Source: Vermamoeba vermiformis (taxonomy: Eukaryota > Tubulinea > Echinamoebida). Taken from it: DNA of 64,000 nucleotides. The notes beneath the pieces are model-generated. The model was given only the letters and a program-made list of their open reading frames with translations. It was not told the origin of the DNA and made no database searches. Of this stretch, positions 23,601-36,100 are shown one piece after another; position 1 is the first letter of the stretch; each line of letters begins with the position of its first letter. The stretch lies in the NCBI GenBank assembly GCA_045837725.1, contig JBEWZL010000276.1, positions 124,001 to 188,000 on the forward strand, written 5' to 3'. Position numbers and translations under genes: made by a program.

Positions 23601-24773
23601 GCCATCTTGTCGTTGAACAAGGCACCAAACACCGAACAAGCCATGAACTTGAAGTTTATCGGTATGGCACTGGCTGGTTTCGGAACGAACCCCGATAGAC
23701 TGTGGCGTGAGACTTGTCAACCATTCGTTGAAAAGTTGAAGGTAAACATTACCTGCACGCAGCAAGTGATTCACTTTCTAACCCTTTTGCAATAGGTTTC
23801 AAACCCATATTTGTCAACAGTATTTGGCTTCTTGTGCAGCATTGGCGAGACGAGCTCTTACGACAACGTATTGGGCGATGCCTCGTTGATTTCATTGAGC
23901 GACAAGTTAGCCTTTGCTAATCGATTCCTTGACGACGAACGATTGAAAGCGTACATTGAACGTGTCAAGAAGCGCGTTATTGCTGAGGGCAACCTTCAAG
24001 GGCTGGGACTGACGGGCGTTGATTCATTGGGCCAAGGCTTGGACTTGCTACAAAACTATTTAAATAAGTAAGTAGTATTTGTAAGGAGTATCGGCTTCGT
24101 ATTCAAGCTAACCATCGTATTAGTACGGCTGATATTCAAACAGTATCGCTCATCTTATCGCACATTTCGAGCCGTAAAGTAAAAGACGCACGAGTACTCA
24201 AGTGGGTCGCAGTGTACAGAGACATGTTAGATCAATGGGGACTGTGGAAAGAACGAGCCAAATTGGACGTGCAACGAGTTCCCACCTTAGATTCAAAGCC
24301 ACCAGCACAAGTACGTTACTAACATCAGTCGATAATGGCTTCAGTCCTAACAACCCCTCGCTTAGGTGTTTGCCCGGTGTAACTTCTGCGGTCAGAGTCT
24401 GACTTTGGGTCGTGAGAGTCGAGGAGCCAAGTCACTAGCCGCGAGCAAAACACGGCCAGGTGTGACACAGTTCAGCACGAACAAAGCTCAAAATAACCCC
24501 GCGAAGATTAGCGCGTGTCCTCATTGCAAGAAACCACTGCCTAAGTGCTCGCTATGTTTATTACCGTTCAACGTTACACCACCAGATCCACGGCACCACG
24601 TGGCTAGCGATGGTGTCACGTGGCATTCAGGTCGTAATGAATTTGATGATTGGATCACGTGGTGTCAGAATTGCAAGCACGGAGGTCACGCTAAGCACAT
24701 ATTTGAGTGGTTTGAAACCCACAACGAATGTCCTGTCAGTGATTGCCATTGCAATTGTGTTTTGTATAAATAA
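20698..24773 (+). CDS. MIOS: GATOR2/SEACAT subunit MIOS (SEA4-like)
   Basis: Fifteen exons join in frame to 916 residues: 20698-20796, 20929-20983, 21029-21105, 21384-21742, 22071-22161, 22220-22477, 22526-22727, 22781-23037, 23098-23170, 23216-23299, 23361-23481, 23534-23741, 23796-24067, 24124-24310 and 24366-24773. The N-terminal half is a WD40 propeller (CMAWSPEA, ALAWLPSNP, IKIWDLRQ, IRLWDIKD). A helical solenoid follows (EKLCGWGF, AALAVFHLDIKRAI), then paired zinc motifs at the C-terminus (ARCNFCG, CPHCKKPLPKCSLC, WCQNCKHGGH, ECPVSDCHCNC). This is the MIOS pattern. In the known family, MIOS is part of the GATOR2 complex that relays amino-acid sufficiency to TORC1. Introns 3 and 4 are unusually long here (278 and 328 nt), but I found no nested gene in them. 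Confidence 0.92.
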
Positions 24774-24990
24774 AAGAACCAACAAACATAGACAGGCTCA
24801 AAGAAATTATCACTGCATTTATTAAGCATCATAGCACCCAGCAAACGAGGATTGAGCTGCAACAACAACTGTAATTTGCATAGATATTCCGCAGCGGTTC
24901 AACTTCAATACTTTACTTACTACTGAAATGTTGACCACCTCAGATCAACGAAGAAGAGCGGCGAACTTAGCTTGCACACGCGTACTCTTG

Positions 24991-26895
24991 TCATTCAATC
25001 AATAAATGAGTGAACTCTAGCAGTGCTTCTTCAACGTTTAGGCGCTCCGTCCACTCTCGAACAATCTGTGCATGGTTTTAGTGTTTAATGCATCCATAAC
25101 GACTCACCATTTTGTTGATAATATCAGTTACTTCAGTCGTAGATTGACGCCATTTGTTCGAGTAGTACTCGAGAACTTTGCCAGCACTGAACACATCCGC
25201 AACAAATGTTTTGCGATAGTCTGGCGAAACGAAATCTTTCTGCCCAAACAAGTAGAAGCGATCACTGCTCCAGTCTTGCTTGATGAACTGAACGCAGTCA
25301 TAGTCGATCAGCTGATGGAATTGTATTAGTATTAGCTACCTTTTAACTCAACTTCAAAAATACTTACAATGAGATTATCCTCATCGTCCCACATGATATT
25401 TGATGGAGCAATGTCACCATGAATCAGTCCATACGAGTGAAGTGTCTTCACTGCTGTCAGAAGTTCCACTGCTATTCTGATCACGTTCTTGTTTCTTGGT
25501 TTGCGATGATATCGAGGCATTGTCATCACGACTCCTGTGCACTCGTTGCATCGAAACATCTCGAATGAGAGCAAGGTTGGGAAGTGTTTCTTGCCACTCA
25601 TCATTTGTGTCACGAAGAACTCGTGTGGAATCAGCACTGTCAGATCATACGGACTACTTCCATTCCTGGCTTCGTTGGGGTTCATGAATGGAAGGCCAGT
25701 GAGCATCTTGCCGCATACTTTTCGTCCTTCAAGTGTGCCGAACAACACTCGCGGAACTTTTTTCTTCCTTTTAAGGCGATAAGAATTCATCGAGGCTTGT
25801 CTCCACTTCACTCCTGATGAGTTCTTAAAAATGTCGGTGAGCTTTCGTTGTTTTGTGTCACTCAGCAGTGAGTACGAATGTGCGTCTACTCTTTTCGAGA
25901 GACTGATTTCGCTGTAGCAATCCAGCAAAGCTCTTGTCAAAATTAAAGTGAGTGGTCAGTTCAATGCGCATGGCTCACACGTACTCGTAGTCAAAAGTGT
26001 TTGGTATTTCAGGAATGTCGTACACTCCTGTCTGCAGTGCTTTGATTGCATTGCTCGCTGACAGTCGCATTGATGGCTCGGGGTTTGTCTTTCGTTAAAA
26101 GTGTGAGCGAAAAACGTGTTGGATCTCGAACATAACGTACCAACACCTCCACAAGTCTCTTTAATTTTGTATTATTTGATCTATATTGCTTCGTCCATTT
26201 TTTTATTATTCGCCCAGCGCGTACCATGTCGTAGAGGGGCTGGCGTCGGTGGCCGTCCTCAGTCCATACGCCGCCATAAACGGCGATGTCCGCGTGAAAG
26301 AAGCACGAGTTCCATGAAGCAATCTAGTAATAAATAATTAGATTAAGAAAAGGAACTAAATTAATAATATTCACCTTGATTTCACCGTTGTTCCATTCAA
26401 TGGTTGAATCGTCAAGCTGCGAGTGAACAGCGCCAATTTTATGAAGAATTTCGAGCACTTGAAGAAGTTGAAGAGCCATATCAGTGACGCTCATGTGTTT
26501 GGGAGGCTCTTTTGAGTATTTTTTCAACTCAAAGTAAAAACCGCGAGAGTACGCGCGTTTCAGTTCGGCAAATCCGATCAGTTCTGGAACACCAAAAACT
26601 CCTTGCATCTCCAATAAAAAATATAATTCCACCTTTCTTAATTCTAAAATTGAAAAGGATGTAAGAGATAATAAATCTCGTAGTTTTAATAAGTTTTCGG
26701 CGGATCGAACTTACTGCGCCATTCAAAATCCTTTTCGGTTGGTTTAGGTGGCTTTTTAAACAACCACTCGTTATATTTTCCATTTTTCATGCCTTCTTTA
26801 ATTCGTACTTCGGCTTGTATAAAACTAACGCCGTAAAACTTGGCACTTCGAGGCAAATAAGCCAAATTAAGCTGTTCATAATTTGCTTTATGCAT
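24991..26895 (-). CDS. Tandem pseudokinase-kinase protein
   Basis: Seven exons (26715-26895, 26375-26643, 26141-26323, 25985-26088, 25368-25932, 25108-25311, 24991-25065) give 526 residues. The first half is a reduced kinase fold: FLLEMQGVFGVPELIGF, then GAVHSQLDDSTIEW in the place of the catalytic loop, so HRD has become HSQ, and no DFG can be found. It ends in a typical kinase C-lobe helix (NPEPSMRLSASNAI). The second half repeats the fold with its catalytic features kept: VCGKML (beta-3 lysine), LIHGDIAPSNIMW (HGD in place of HRD, Asn present) and LILIDYD (DYD in place of DFG). It ends WTERLNVEEAL. The HGD...SN and IDYD features recall FunK1- or haspin-like atypical kinases, but I cannot assign a family. 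An E2F-like motif lies upstream. Confidence 0.65.
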
Positions 26896-27296
26896 CTTAT
26901 TCCTATCGCCGATAAAATTACAAACCTTTTGTTACGTTGATTTAAATGTAAACCGGCAAGCGGCGGGCGGGAAAAATTTTCTTGCTAACAAGTTCCGAAT
27001 TGGCGGCACATTTTCTAATGCTTTTTACCAAACTAAAATATTACCATATTACAGAGTTTTAGTAATATCTTTTAGCTGCGCGTTAATCACTGATCTTGCT
27101 CCAGATGGCCAATCTTCCACTCTGAGCTGAGTGAGACTCCAATATTCCTCACTATCAAATATTAGCTTTCTTTTTCACTACGTGTGTTCGTGAAATGAGG
27201 ATCGGAAGAGTTTGACAGGTCCAAAAATACTTCTAGAACATTGTCCGGTCATACGAGCACACAAAATTCAAGCAAATACAACATGACATAGCAAAA
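26896..27296. other. Divergent intergenic region with an E2F-like motif
   Basis: This 401-nt region separates the tandem kinase gene (minus) from the first receptor kinase gene (plus). GCGGGCGGGAAAA at about 26963-26975 contains the E2F-like core GGCGGGAA, about 70 nt upstream of the kinase ATG. Nothing else is recognisable. Confidence 0.35.
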
Positions 27297-30200
27297 ATGA
27301 AATATTATAAACGTAAGTTAACAGTTAATTATTAAGTGCTGTTCTAACTGGTCTGTAGTCCCGGTCGCGTTAATTATTTTTCTGGCTTTGACTTGTCAGC
27401 TCCTCACGGAAGGTAAATATTAGAAAATAGTATTAAAATATTAAAGCATATTATAGGATGCTTTGTCGACCAGTTTTTGTTACCGCACAACGCGATCTTG
27501 CCCACCATGGCAGTTGTTGGTGAAAATATTTTATTTGCCGGTGGATACATTGATAACCAACAGACGCCCACAAATATAATAGATATTTACAACCCAACTA
27601 CGAATAGATGGACCGTACATACAATGTTCAAAGCCCGAGAAGGAATGACAGCTGCAGTGGTCGGATCAACCTTGCTTCTTGCTGGCGGATGGGAAAAATC
27701 TTCCTGGAACGACAATCAACTAGTCAGATCAAGTTTAGTAGAGATAATTGACTTTCAAAACAACATTTCGTGGATGGCACATCTGAATTCCACCCGTCAA
27801 ATTTCAGCTGTTGCTGCTGGAGGAAAAGTCTTATTTTACGACAAAGCGTCACAAATTACAACAATAGATATATTTGATTTAGCGACGAATACGTCAGAAG
27901 TTGTGCAACGAGGATTTTACTGGACCGCATCTGCAGTTGGCAACGACATTCATTTCTTTACAAATTCAGAAGTAGATATTTATCATCCATCAAATAACAC
28001 CTGGACCAGCGAATCCCTCGGAATAGACATTTTAGGAGATATAATTGACTCCTTTGTAATCAAAGGTGACATTTACTTGATCACCGCGCGGAGCATATTT
28101 ATACGAAGATACGGAACGACCAGATGGCAGCTAATCAGCTTAGGCTTCGGCCATATTAGCTACCGTCTCGTCCACTATGACGTGCTATATATGATGGTTG
28201 GCCCTAGTCGCACCAAGATCAACACCGTGTTCACTTTGGACGGCCTAACGGGCAAACAACTTTCATGGGACTACGAGCCATACAACTTTGGCATTGAAGG
28301 CAGTGTTATCGCACATCAAGATAAGCTCTATTTCGTTGGTTGGTCTGCTAATGCTATTCAACGAGTGTTCCCACAAGTGCTCGTGTACGATGCCATTGAC
28401 ACGCGTCATCGATTAGTCGCATTGCCGAAGGACGACTATCAACTTCAACAAATGCACGAGCACAGAGGAAAGCTCTTTCTTGTCAACCGTGAAGCAGTGT
28501 CACCATCAGCCTTCGTCTACGACCTGTTGCTTGACAGCTGGCACTCGGTCGACTTTGATGACCCGAGAAGCGGCGTTATGATCACTTCTTCTGGCAACCA
28601 AGTCGTGTTCTACGGAGGAACATACGGCCCGTACAACGCATCCAAGTCGGTCCATGTCTACAACACCGACACAGATCTTTGGGCCCACTACAAAACCAGC
28701 GTGTCGGGTAAATTCGCCGTCGTGCGCAATGGTTGGCTCATTTTCTATGGCAACATTTACGGAGAACCAACACCGCACGTGGACGTATTTAACATACAAT
28801 CTGAGACCTGGACAGCACACTCGTTAACTAATTCAGCGTCCGACTACTTCACGGTGATATTCGACACTAAAGTAGCGCTATTGGCAAAAGATGTCATCAC
28901 GAGCATTGACGTTTTTGACACGTCAACTCAACTATGGACCGAGTTCTACCTTCAAACACCGCGCTCTGATTTCACGCACATATCAATCAACGGCATGATT
29001 TATATAGCCTGTGGCATCACTCTGGATCCAATGGCCTTCACAAACTCGCTCGAAGCGTACGACTTGAAGTCACTGCAATTCGTTTTCGAGCGAAATCTCT
29101 CTGACGCCCGTGCCAAGCCCGTGGCTGCCGTGTCATTTCCGTACGTGGTATTCGCTTGTGGGTCTCGTAATGGATTCCCAGTGTCTGCCATTGACGTGTA
29201 CAACATGGAAGATGACACGTTGCGACAAACGACTTTCAGACGTCCAGAACTCATTGGATCCGATTTTGGCATTGCATCTGTTGGCGACACAATGTACATT
29301 AGATACAACAACTACTTATGGATGCTTCGGCTGCGCACTCTCGAGCTGACACAACCTGTCGCTACGCCGTTCATGGCTGGCGGACGAAATTTCGCTATTG
29401 GCAACAACCTCGTCTTCTACGGCCAATCGGATTTTCTGGAAGTGTTTTATTTCTGGGAAACTACGACCAACGAGCACTTTCAAATGGCCACACCGTACCT
29501 CAGCGAGTACACGCAGTCCACATTAGTATGGAAGAACTTTTTGGTCATTTATTTGGGCGATCTCGTAATCATCGAACTTTCAACTGTCTGGACAGGCCTC
29601 ACAGACCGCGATTTGTTCATTGGTGAGACGACGACACTGGCTGTGGACGCTGTTGGCAATGGTCTCGAGTACTTTTGGTACCACGAGAACACCAAGCTCG
29701 AGGAAGTGCGTCCGTTCTTGTTTTTGAACACGAGCTCGCCTGATTTCAGAGAGGGCCGTTACTGGTTGGCGATCAAGGACCACTGTCGCTCGTACATGGA
29801 GTTGTACTCAAGAGTTGAACTGCTTGGTCCACCGACTTTCGAGTCACAATTAGACAATCGTACTGTGCTTTGTAACGCCACAGCACTTTTGTTCCAGCTC
29901 AATACGGACGGAAGAAACGTCAGCTTGGATTGGACGATCAACAACGAACGAAGAAGTAGCGTTGTCAACTCGACTTTTGTCCTGGATCTGCGCCCGCTCA
30001 CATGCGACTCAACCAATCAACTCTGTGCCACAGCAACAAACCCGTCAGGCTCTGTCAGCACGTGCAGTAACATTCATCTGGCTAGCTTAGGATCTATATT
30101 TAACGGTCCAAGAATGTCACCTGAACTGCAACTTCGATCGGTCGGCTCGTACGTCACACTTCGAGTTGACATTTTGGATGACAGGTGCAAAAATCACACG

Positions 30201-31839
30201 TGGTTCGTTGACTCTGAAGAGCTAGGCTCATTCGAGGCTTCATTCAGCGAGCTTGAAGTCCAGTTGGAGCGAAACGTAGAAAGTCAGAGATACATTGTGA
30301 CAACGACATGCGATGGCTCGAATTTGATGTCCGCGCCACTTATCATCACTTTGTCACCTTTACCAGCGTGGGGTCTAGCCGCCATTGTGATTCTCGGCGC
30401 TGGTATTATTGGCGGTGCAATTGCCGCTGCAGTCATTGTTCGACGAAGATTCAAGCAAGGCAAAAAGCAAGAAGTCGAGTTGAAGACAATGCTCAACAAG
30501 GCTAAGCAAGAGGTCCTGACCAAGAACGGCACCACGATTATCAGCACAACGAGTTGGGAATGGTCGCCTGATGACGAGCACATGTTCTGTCCTATCGACA
30601 AGTTGCCTGTCACCATCGACTTGTCAAACCTCGGCTTCAATCTGAGTGACCCTATTGAAGTCAATATTTGGACTCAAGGCACCATTGTCATTTCGTCCAA
30701 GAAGGCCTCAAAGAGTGCACTGCCGTTCTCGTCATTATTACACCAAAGTCTCATTGATGACGAGATTGATATCTACGTGCCGAAGTCGCCGAAGTACGAG
30801 CTAGAAGTCAATCCTCTGTCATTCAGGGTCTCTGACGGGTCAGTCACAACTCTCAACGTCTCAGCGATGATGAAAATGACGACTAAGGCGAAGATTCCGC
30901 TCGTTATTGTGATGGAAAAGAAGAAAATTTATTCATCGATTGACTTGGTCTTGCGAAGCAAACCATCGCCTTGGATCGATCTTGACAAGGTCAAACTGAC
31001 TGGTGAAGTACTTGGCCAGGGAGGGTAAGTTGACGTACATTGCATTTTACTTCCAAGTTTTTAATCGTGTTTGTAGATTTGGTGTAGTTAAGCGAGGTGT
31101 CTACAAAGGCCAAGATGTCGCTGTCAAATTGCTCTTGACGCAAGATTTGATCGACGAGACGAAGAAAGAATTTGAGCGAGAAGTGTCACTTATGAAGAAC
31201 TTGCATCACCCGAATATCATTCAATTCATCGGTGCTTCTAACGTCGAAGGCAAGCTCGCCTTGGTCACGGAGTTTGCGCCGCTTGGAAGTCTTGGAACGC
31301 TGTTGGAACGAGAGTTCATCCCGTACAACATCAAGCTTGTGATCGTGCTCGAGATTGCTCGTGCTATCAAGTTCCTTCATTCGAACAATATCATCCATAG
31401 AGACGTCAAACCACAGAACATCCTCGTGTTTTCGCTCGAGCCCAAAGCCACTGTTCACGTCAAACTGACCGACTTTGGCACGTCAAAGTTCGTGCCTGAT
31501 ACGTCCTCTGTTAACATGACAAAGTACACTGGCACTGCAAAGTACATGGCTCCCGAGACCTTCGGTGTAGATCCACGATTCACGCTCAGCGCAGACATTT
31601 ACAGCTTTGGCTTGTTAGTGTGGGAAGTCATCACCGGCCAGGATGCGTTCTCGGAGAAACAGTACATGTGGCAATCAAAAATCGAAGAATTCGTATTGTC
31701 TGGAAAGAGAATGCCTATCCCTGAAGAAATGGACCCTCGACTAGCCTCAATTATCGAACAATGTTGGGGCCAAGATCCGGCAAAGCGCCCGTCCATGACT
31801 CACGTAATTCAACAACTTTCAGCACTTGTGTACGGATAA
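27297..31839 (+). CDS. Receptor kinase 1: Kelch propeller, Ig-like, TM, TKL kinase
   Basis: Four exons (27297-27312, 27359-27412, 27457-31024, 31077-31839) give 1466 residues. The signal peptide is MKYYKLPVALIIFLALTC, spread over the first two exons. The next 700 or so residues show Kelch-like blades (LFAGGY, NRWTVH, LLAGGW, VFYGGT, DLWAHY). Ig-like modules span about 730-985 (YFWYHENTKL, CATATNPSGSVS, HTWFVDSEEL). A membrane span lies at about 990-1018 (GLAAIVILGAGIIGGAIAA). A beta-rich juxtamembrane region with YVPKSPKYELEV precedes a TKL-type Ser/Thr kinase from about 1205: AVKLLL lysine, HRDVKPQNIL, DFGTS, APE. The intron before the kinase splits the Gly-rich loop codon. All catalytic residues are present. 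Distance from the two minus-strand paralogs is clear, but domain order and intron positions are shared. Confidence 0.88.
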
Positions 31840-32059
31840 ACCCGCTTGTATTGAATGGCTATGCATAGTTCCCGACCATATCATCGACGGTTAGTTTTTC
31901 CATTTTTAGGCATCCAACAAAAATAGTCAGTACAAATTTTAAATCTTAAAGAGGTTTGTTTTTATAAGCCCATTTGAACGTTTATTTACTCGATCGGGGA
32001 AGCCCATGTTTTCAACGTGCTTTTCGCAAAGGTTGACAAACGCATCCGCGCGAGCTAAT

Positions 32060-32711
32060 CTAGAACAAAGCAAGAACCGCAAGCAAGGAGGCCAAAGAAC
32101 CGATGACGATGGAGCTAGCATCAGACTTCTTGCAGAAGGCGGTAAGGTAGTCAGTGCCGATGGTGGTGCAAGTTGGACCAGCAGCAGTGGACTCAGCCTT
32201 CAAGTCGGTGCAGTTTGTACCGGTCTTGACAATAATCTCGCCCTTGCTGTTGCAAGCACCAAGACTGAAGCTGACATCACCAACCGCGTAGCACTTGTCG
32301 GTGTCTCTCACTAAACAAACTCGATCAGCAGATTCGTTTAAAAATGAAATTTATTTCCTTACCAGCCATCAAAACGTTGGAATTTTGGCACTTGTTGTCG
32401 GAGTAGCCAATAATACCGGTGTATTGGTCCTTAACAACGAGAGTCTGGGCGGCTAAGCAAGCATCCTTAACCCAGAAGTTACCTGCAGAAGTGCAAGTAG
32501 CAAGAGTAGAAGAGCAGTTGGACTATTAAAAAACCAAGGGTAGTAATATAGCGAGTGCTAGATTCAGCTGTAGACTTACTTGAACTTGGATGTAACCACC
32601 AGAAACGTTAGAATCCGAGCACTTATCATCGCCGTAGAAAGTAACGACCCAGAAGTCTGCAGAAACTGCAGCGACGGCGGCGAGGAGCAAGATGGCAAGT
32701 TTAACGTTCAT
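32060..32711 (-). CDS. Small secreted, probably GPI-anchored protein
   Basis: Three exons (32580-32711, 32363-32522, 32060-32310) give 180 residues. The protein starts with a strong signal peptide (KLAILLLAAVAAVSA, predicted cut near residue 18). The mature part has about ten cysteines and repeated short segments (YGDDKCSDSNV, GYSDNKCQNSNV, RDTDKCYAVGD), suggesting three related beta-rich units. It ends with a small-residue site (DASS) followed by a hydrophobic tail without charge (GSLASLLAVLALF), the classical GPI-attachment signal. I do not recognise the family. It lies between divergent members of the receptor kinase cluster, so a cell-surface role is plausible, but a link to the receptors is only a guess. 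Confidence 0.75.
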
Positions 32712-33117
32712 TATTGTTGCGGTGTACGTTAGAACGATAAAAACTGTTGTAGCATTCATTTTTTCGTTTTTATTGTGGCCTCTCACGTGACTTTACGCAA
32801 TTCCGATTGGCTAATAACAAAAATAACGTCCGTTCCAAACAAACGATAGGCCTTACGATTGTAGCTCTAAGTAGGACCCAAGGCTCAAAGAAAAATATCG
32901 GCAGCTTTTTTAAAATGGCTTGACTCAAACATCTTAATGCTGTTAATTTCGAGTAAATAAAGATAGAGTGTTCAGACCGTCGGCAATTTGTAGCTTTCAA
33001 AATGTTTAGTACAATTTGTGGATGCGGGATCTTTTTCCGCACTCTAGAAGCTGTTCATGAACGAACAGCTACGTTGTGTATTATTTAATATTTTAGGGTT
33101 GTTAAGCGAGTAACACC
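32712..33117. other. Intergenic stretch, no gene seen
   Basis: This 406-nt stretch lies between the start of the small secreted protein and the stop of receptor kinase 2. The open frames here have no recognisable content. No RNA gene or repeat was seen. Confidence 0.4.
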
Positions 33118-36100
33118 TTATTTAATATTTGATAGTCGTTGTACAACAACATTAATTGAAGGACGTTGTTTTGGTTCGTGTTGCCAGCACTCTTCAATCA
33201 GTGCCACCAACGATGCATCAATCTCGTGCCCATGTGGGAATGGAAGGCGATTGCCTGATTTGACATGTTGTTCGATGTCTGAGTCCCATTTGAACTCTTT
33301 GAATGGCACTTGTTCGAACAACACTGACCACATCAGCACTGCAAAACTGTAAACATCTGCACTCTTGTCAATGCGTGGATTGCGTCCGAGTGCTTCTGGT
33401 GCCATGAATGCAATGGTGCCAACGTTCTTTGTGATCGTTGTGGGGTCATCAGCAATGAACCTTGATGTGCCAAAGTCAGTCAGTTTCACATGCACCGCTG
33501 CTCTTGTCTCGAGTGAGAACACGAGAATGTTTTGAGGCTTGATGTCGCGATGAATAATGCCGTTCGAGTGAAGGAACTGCAATGCTTTGGCAGTCTCCAA
33601 CAAGCACATCACTTTGAACTGAACTGACAGCGACTGTTTCTCCATCACACTTGCAAGACTGCCAAGAGGTGCGTACTCAATCACAATCGCCAAACTCTCT
33701 TTGACATTCGATGCACCAACGAACTGAACAATGTTGGGATGTCTCAAGCTCTTCATCAGTGTCACTTCTCGCTCGAACTCGATCTTCATATCATCAGTCA
33801 GATATTGACTCAGAAGCTTCTTCACGGCCACTTCTTGACCTCGATACACTCCTCGCACAACTGAACCAAATCTGTGATGAAGTGTCAGTCCGTGTCAAAG
33901 TGTCAAAAGTGTCATCACGTGTCATCACGTGTCACAACTTACCCTCCACCTCCAAGGAACTCTCCACTCATCTCAATCTCTTCAAGATCGATCCACGTTG
34001 ACATCTTACTGTCAAGTTTGAATTCGATGGCTGAGTAGATCTTTTGTTGTTCGAGCACAACGATCAGAACGACTTTGCATCTCGTTGTCATTCTCATTCG
34101 CACTGACACTGTCACTGAGTGAGATTCACCTCCTTCAACGTACAATGTCTCGGGCTCAACAGTCACTTCGTACTTGGGTGATTGAGGTGCGTAAATGTCA
34201 ATCTTCGTTCCTGAGATGAGCTTCTCTGTCAAGATAGTCGACTTCTTGGTCTTCTTTGGTGTTCGCGATGATATCTGAAGCTCTTTGTTGAAGTTCATCT
34301 CGATATCAAGTGGTTCTCCTTTCTCAACAAACTTCAGTTGTGAGGTATCGATATTGACAGGGAGACTGTCAAGTGACTTGTATGAGAAGTCTTCGCTTGG
34401 TTTCCATTGCCACGTTGTCTTGTTGATGATCGGCATCGATTCTTTCATCAACGAGTCAGTCTTTGCATTGGAGAGGAGTGCTGAGAGTTCAACTTCTTTG
34501 TCTTGGCTTTGATTCAGTTTCTTGCGCTGCAGCACAACAACGACAATGAACACTGCAACACCTAAGAACACACCAATGACCAACAACACAACACCGTAAA
34601 CTGGAAGTGGTGACACCTGCTCGAAGCTGAATCTGCGTGACTCGATGAGACTGTTGCCACATGTTGCAACTACGTAGTATTGATACATGGCCATTGAAGG
34701 TGACAACTCGACTGAGAATGTGCTGCTTCGTGTTTCTGCTTGTGTCACATTGACTCCGTTAACATACCACACATGACTCGTGCAGTCTCGTTCCAGGATA
34801 TCCACACTCAGCTCCACGGTTGTATTGGAGAACCATGTTGGTGGAGTTGTTGATGGAAGTGGTCCTCTGATCACTGAGTCGAGTTCGAGCATCTTCACTC
34901 TTGCACACGATTGTGTCTGGCCCGATGGATTGGATGCGTACGCACATACCAACGCGCGAGTGTTGCATGTAATGTGACTGGTTGACACATGAAGTGTGGC
35001 CTCGCTGGCATCGGTAACTGGGTGCCCATCAATGGTCCACGTGTACTCCACAGCCACGCCATGAGCCTCGATTGGAAGCTCCTCCACACGATCACACAAG
35101 GCTACAGAGTCTTTCAATGGAACACTGAACATTGGCACATCGTGAACTGTCAGTCTCGCTTGGTGAACAATGTGAAAGTTGCAATGATCGAGCATGTCAA
35201 CACGATACATTCCATCTGAGTGCATTGTCACATTGTCGAGGATCAGTGTGGGATTGTCATCTTGAATGGCTTGACCTTCGTGCGTCCATTGATATCGCAG
35301 TGGAGGACCTGCAGTGGTTACTGTGAAGTTGGTTGATTGGCCAATGAATAGCTCCTCGCCGTTGAACCCTTCGAGCAGCGTCGCTAATGGCATCACATAG
35401 GGTCTCGTCAGCTGTGCCTCTCCAAGATTAACCATCACATAGTTTGACACCAAGTCGCTGGCGGCTCTGCCTGTTATAGTCCCTCTCGTTGTAATGTACG
35501 TCCATTCTCCCGTCGAAACTTCGTAGATTGTGATGGATGTGCCTGATGAGCCGGGCGGTGTCATGTGCGCAACAAGCTTCGATCCAACAGCTGTCATCCT
35601 TTGCATATTAAACACGGGGAAAGGCATTGACGTGATCGCTCCAGTTTCGACTTCAACAGCTTCGATAGTCAGTGAGCGTCCGACAAATACTTTGTTGCCA
35701 ATTGTGAGTAGTACTGGCGCCGTTGAAGACAAGGTGCGCGGCAACAGGATGGTCTTCCATGTGCGGTTTGTGGTGTCAAACACGTCCAACGGCTGAGTTT
35801 GTGTCGTTACCATGCCTGTAAAGACGACGTACTTGCCCAATACAACCATTTGAATCGCATTTGCAGGCGTTGAGAGCGTCCATCTCGTCGTCGTATTGCG
35901 CTGAACGTCGATCACGTAGAAAGCGGTGACTTGGTTTGCATAAGTGTCCGTCACAAAGACAAAATTGTGTGCTACGAACAGTGCGCCAGTGATTGATTGT
36001 TCCGGGAGCGAAATGTCCTGAATAGTGGTGCTTGTCATTACGTCGAATAGAATCACGCCGTGCTGTGTTGTGGCAGCTAAAACAGTGTCATTGTAGGACG

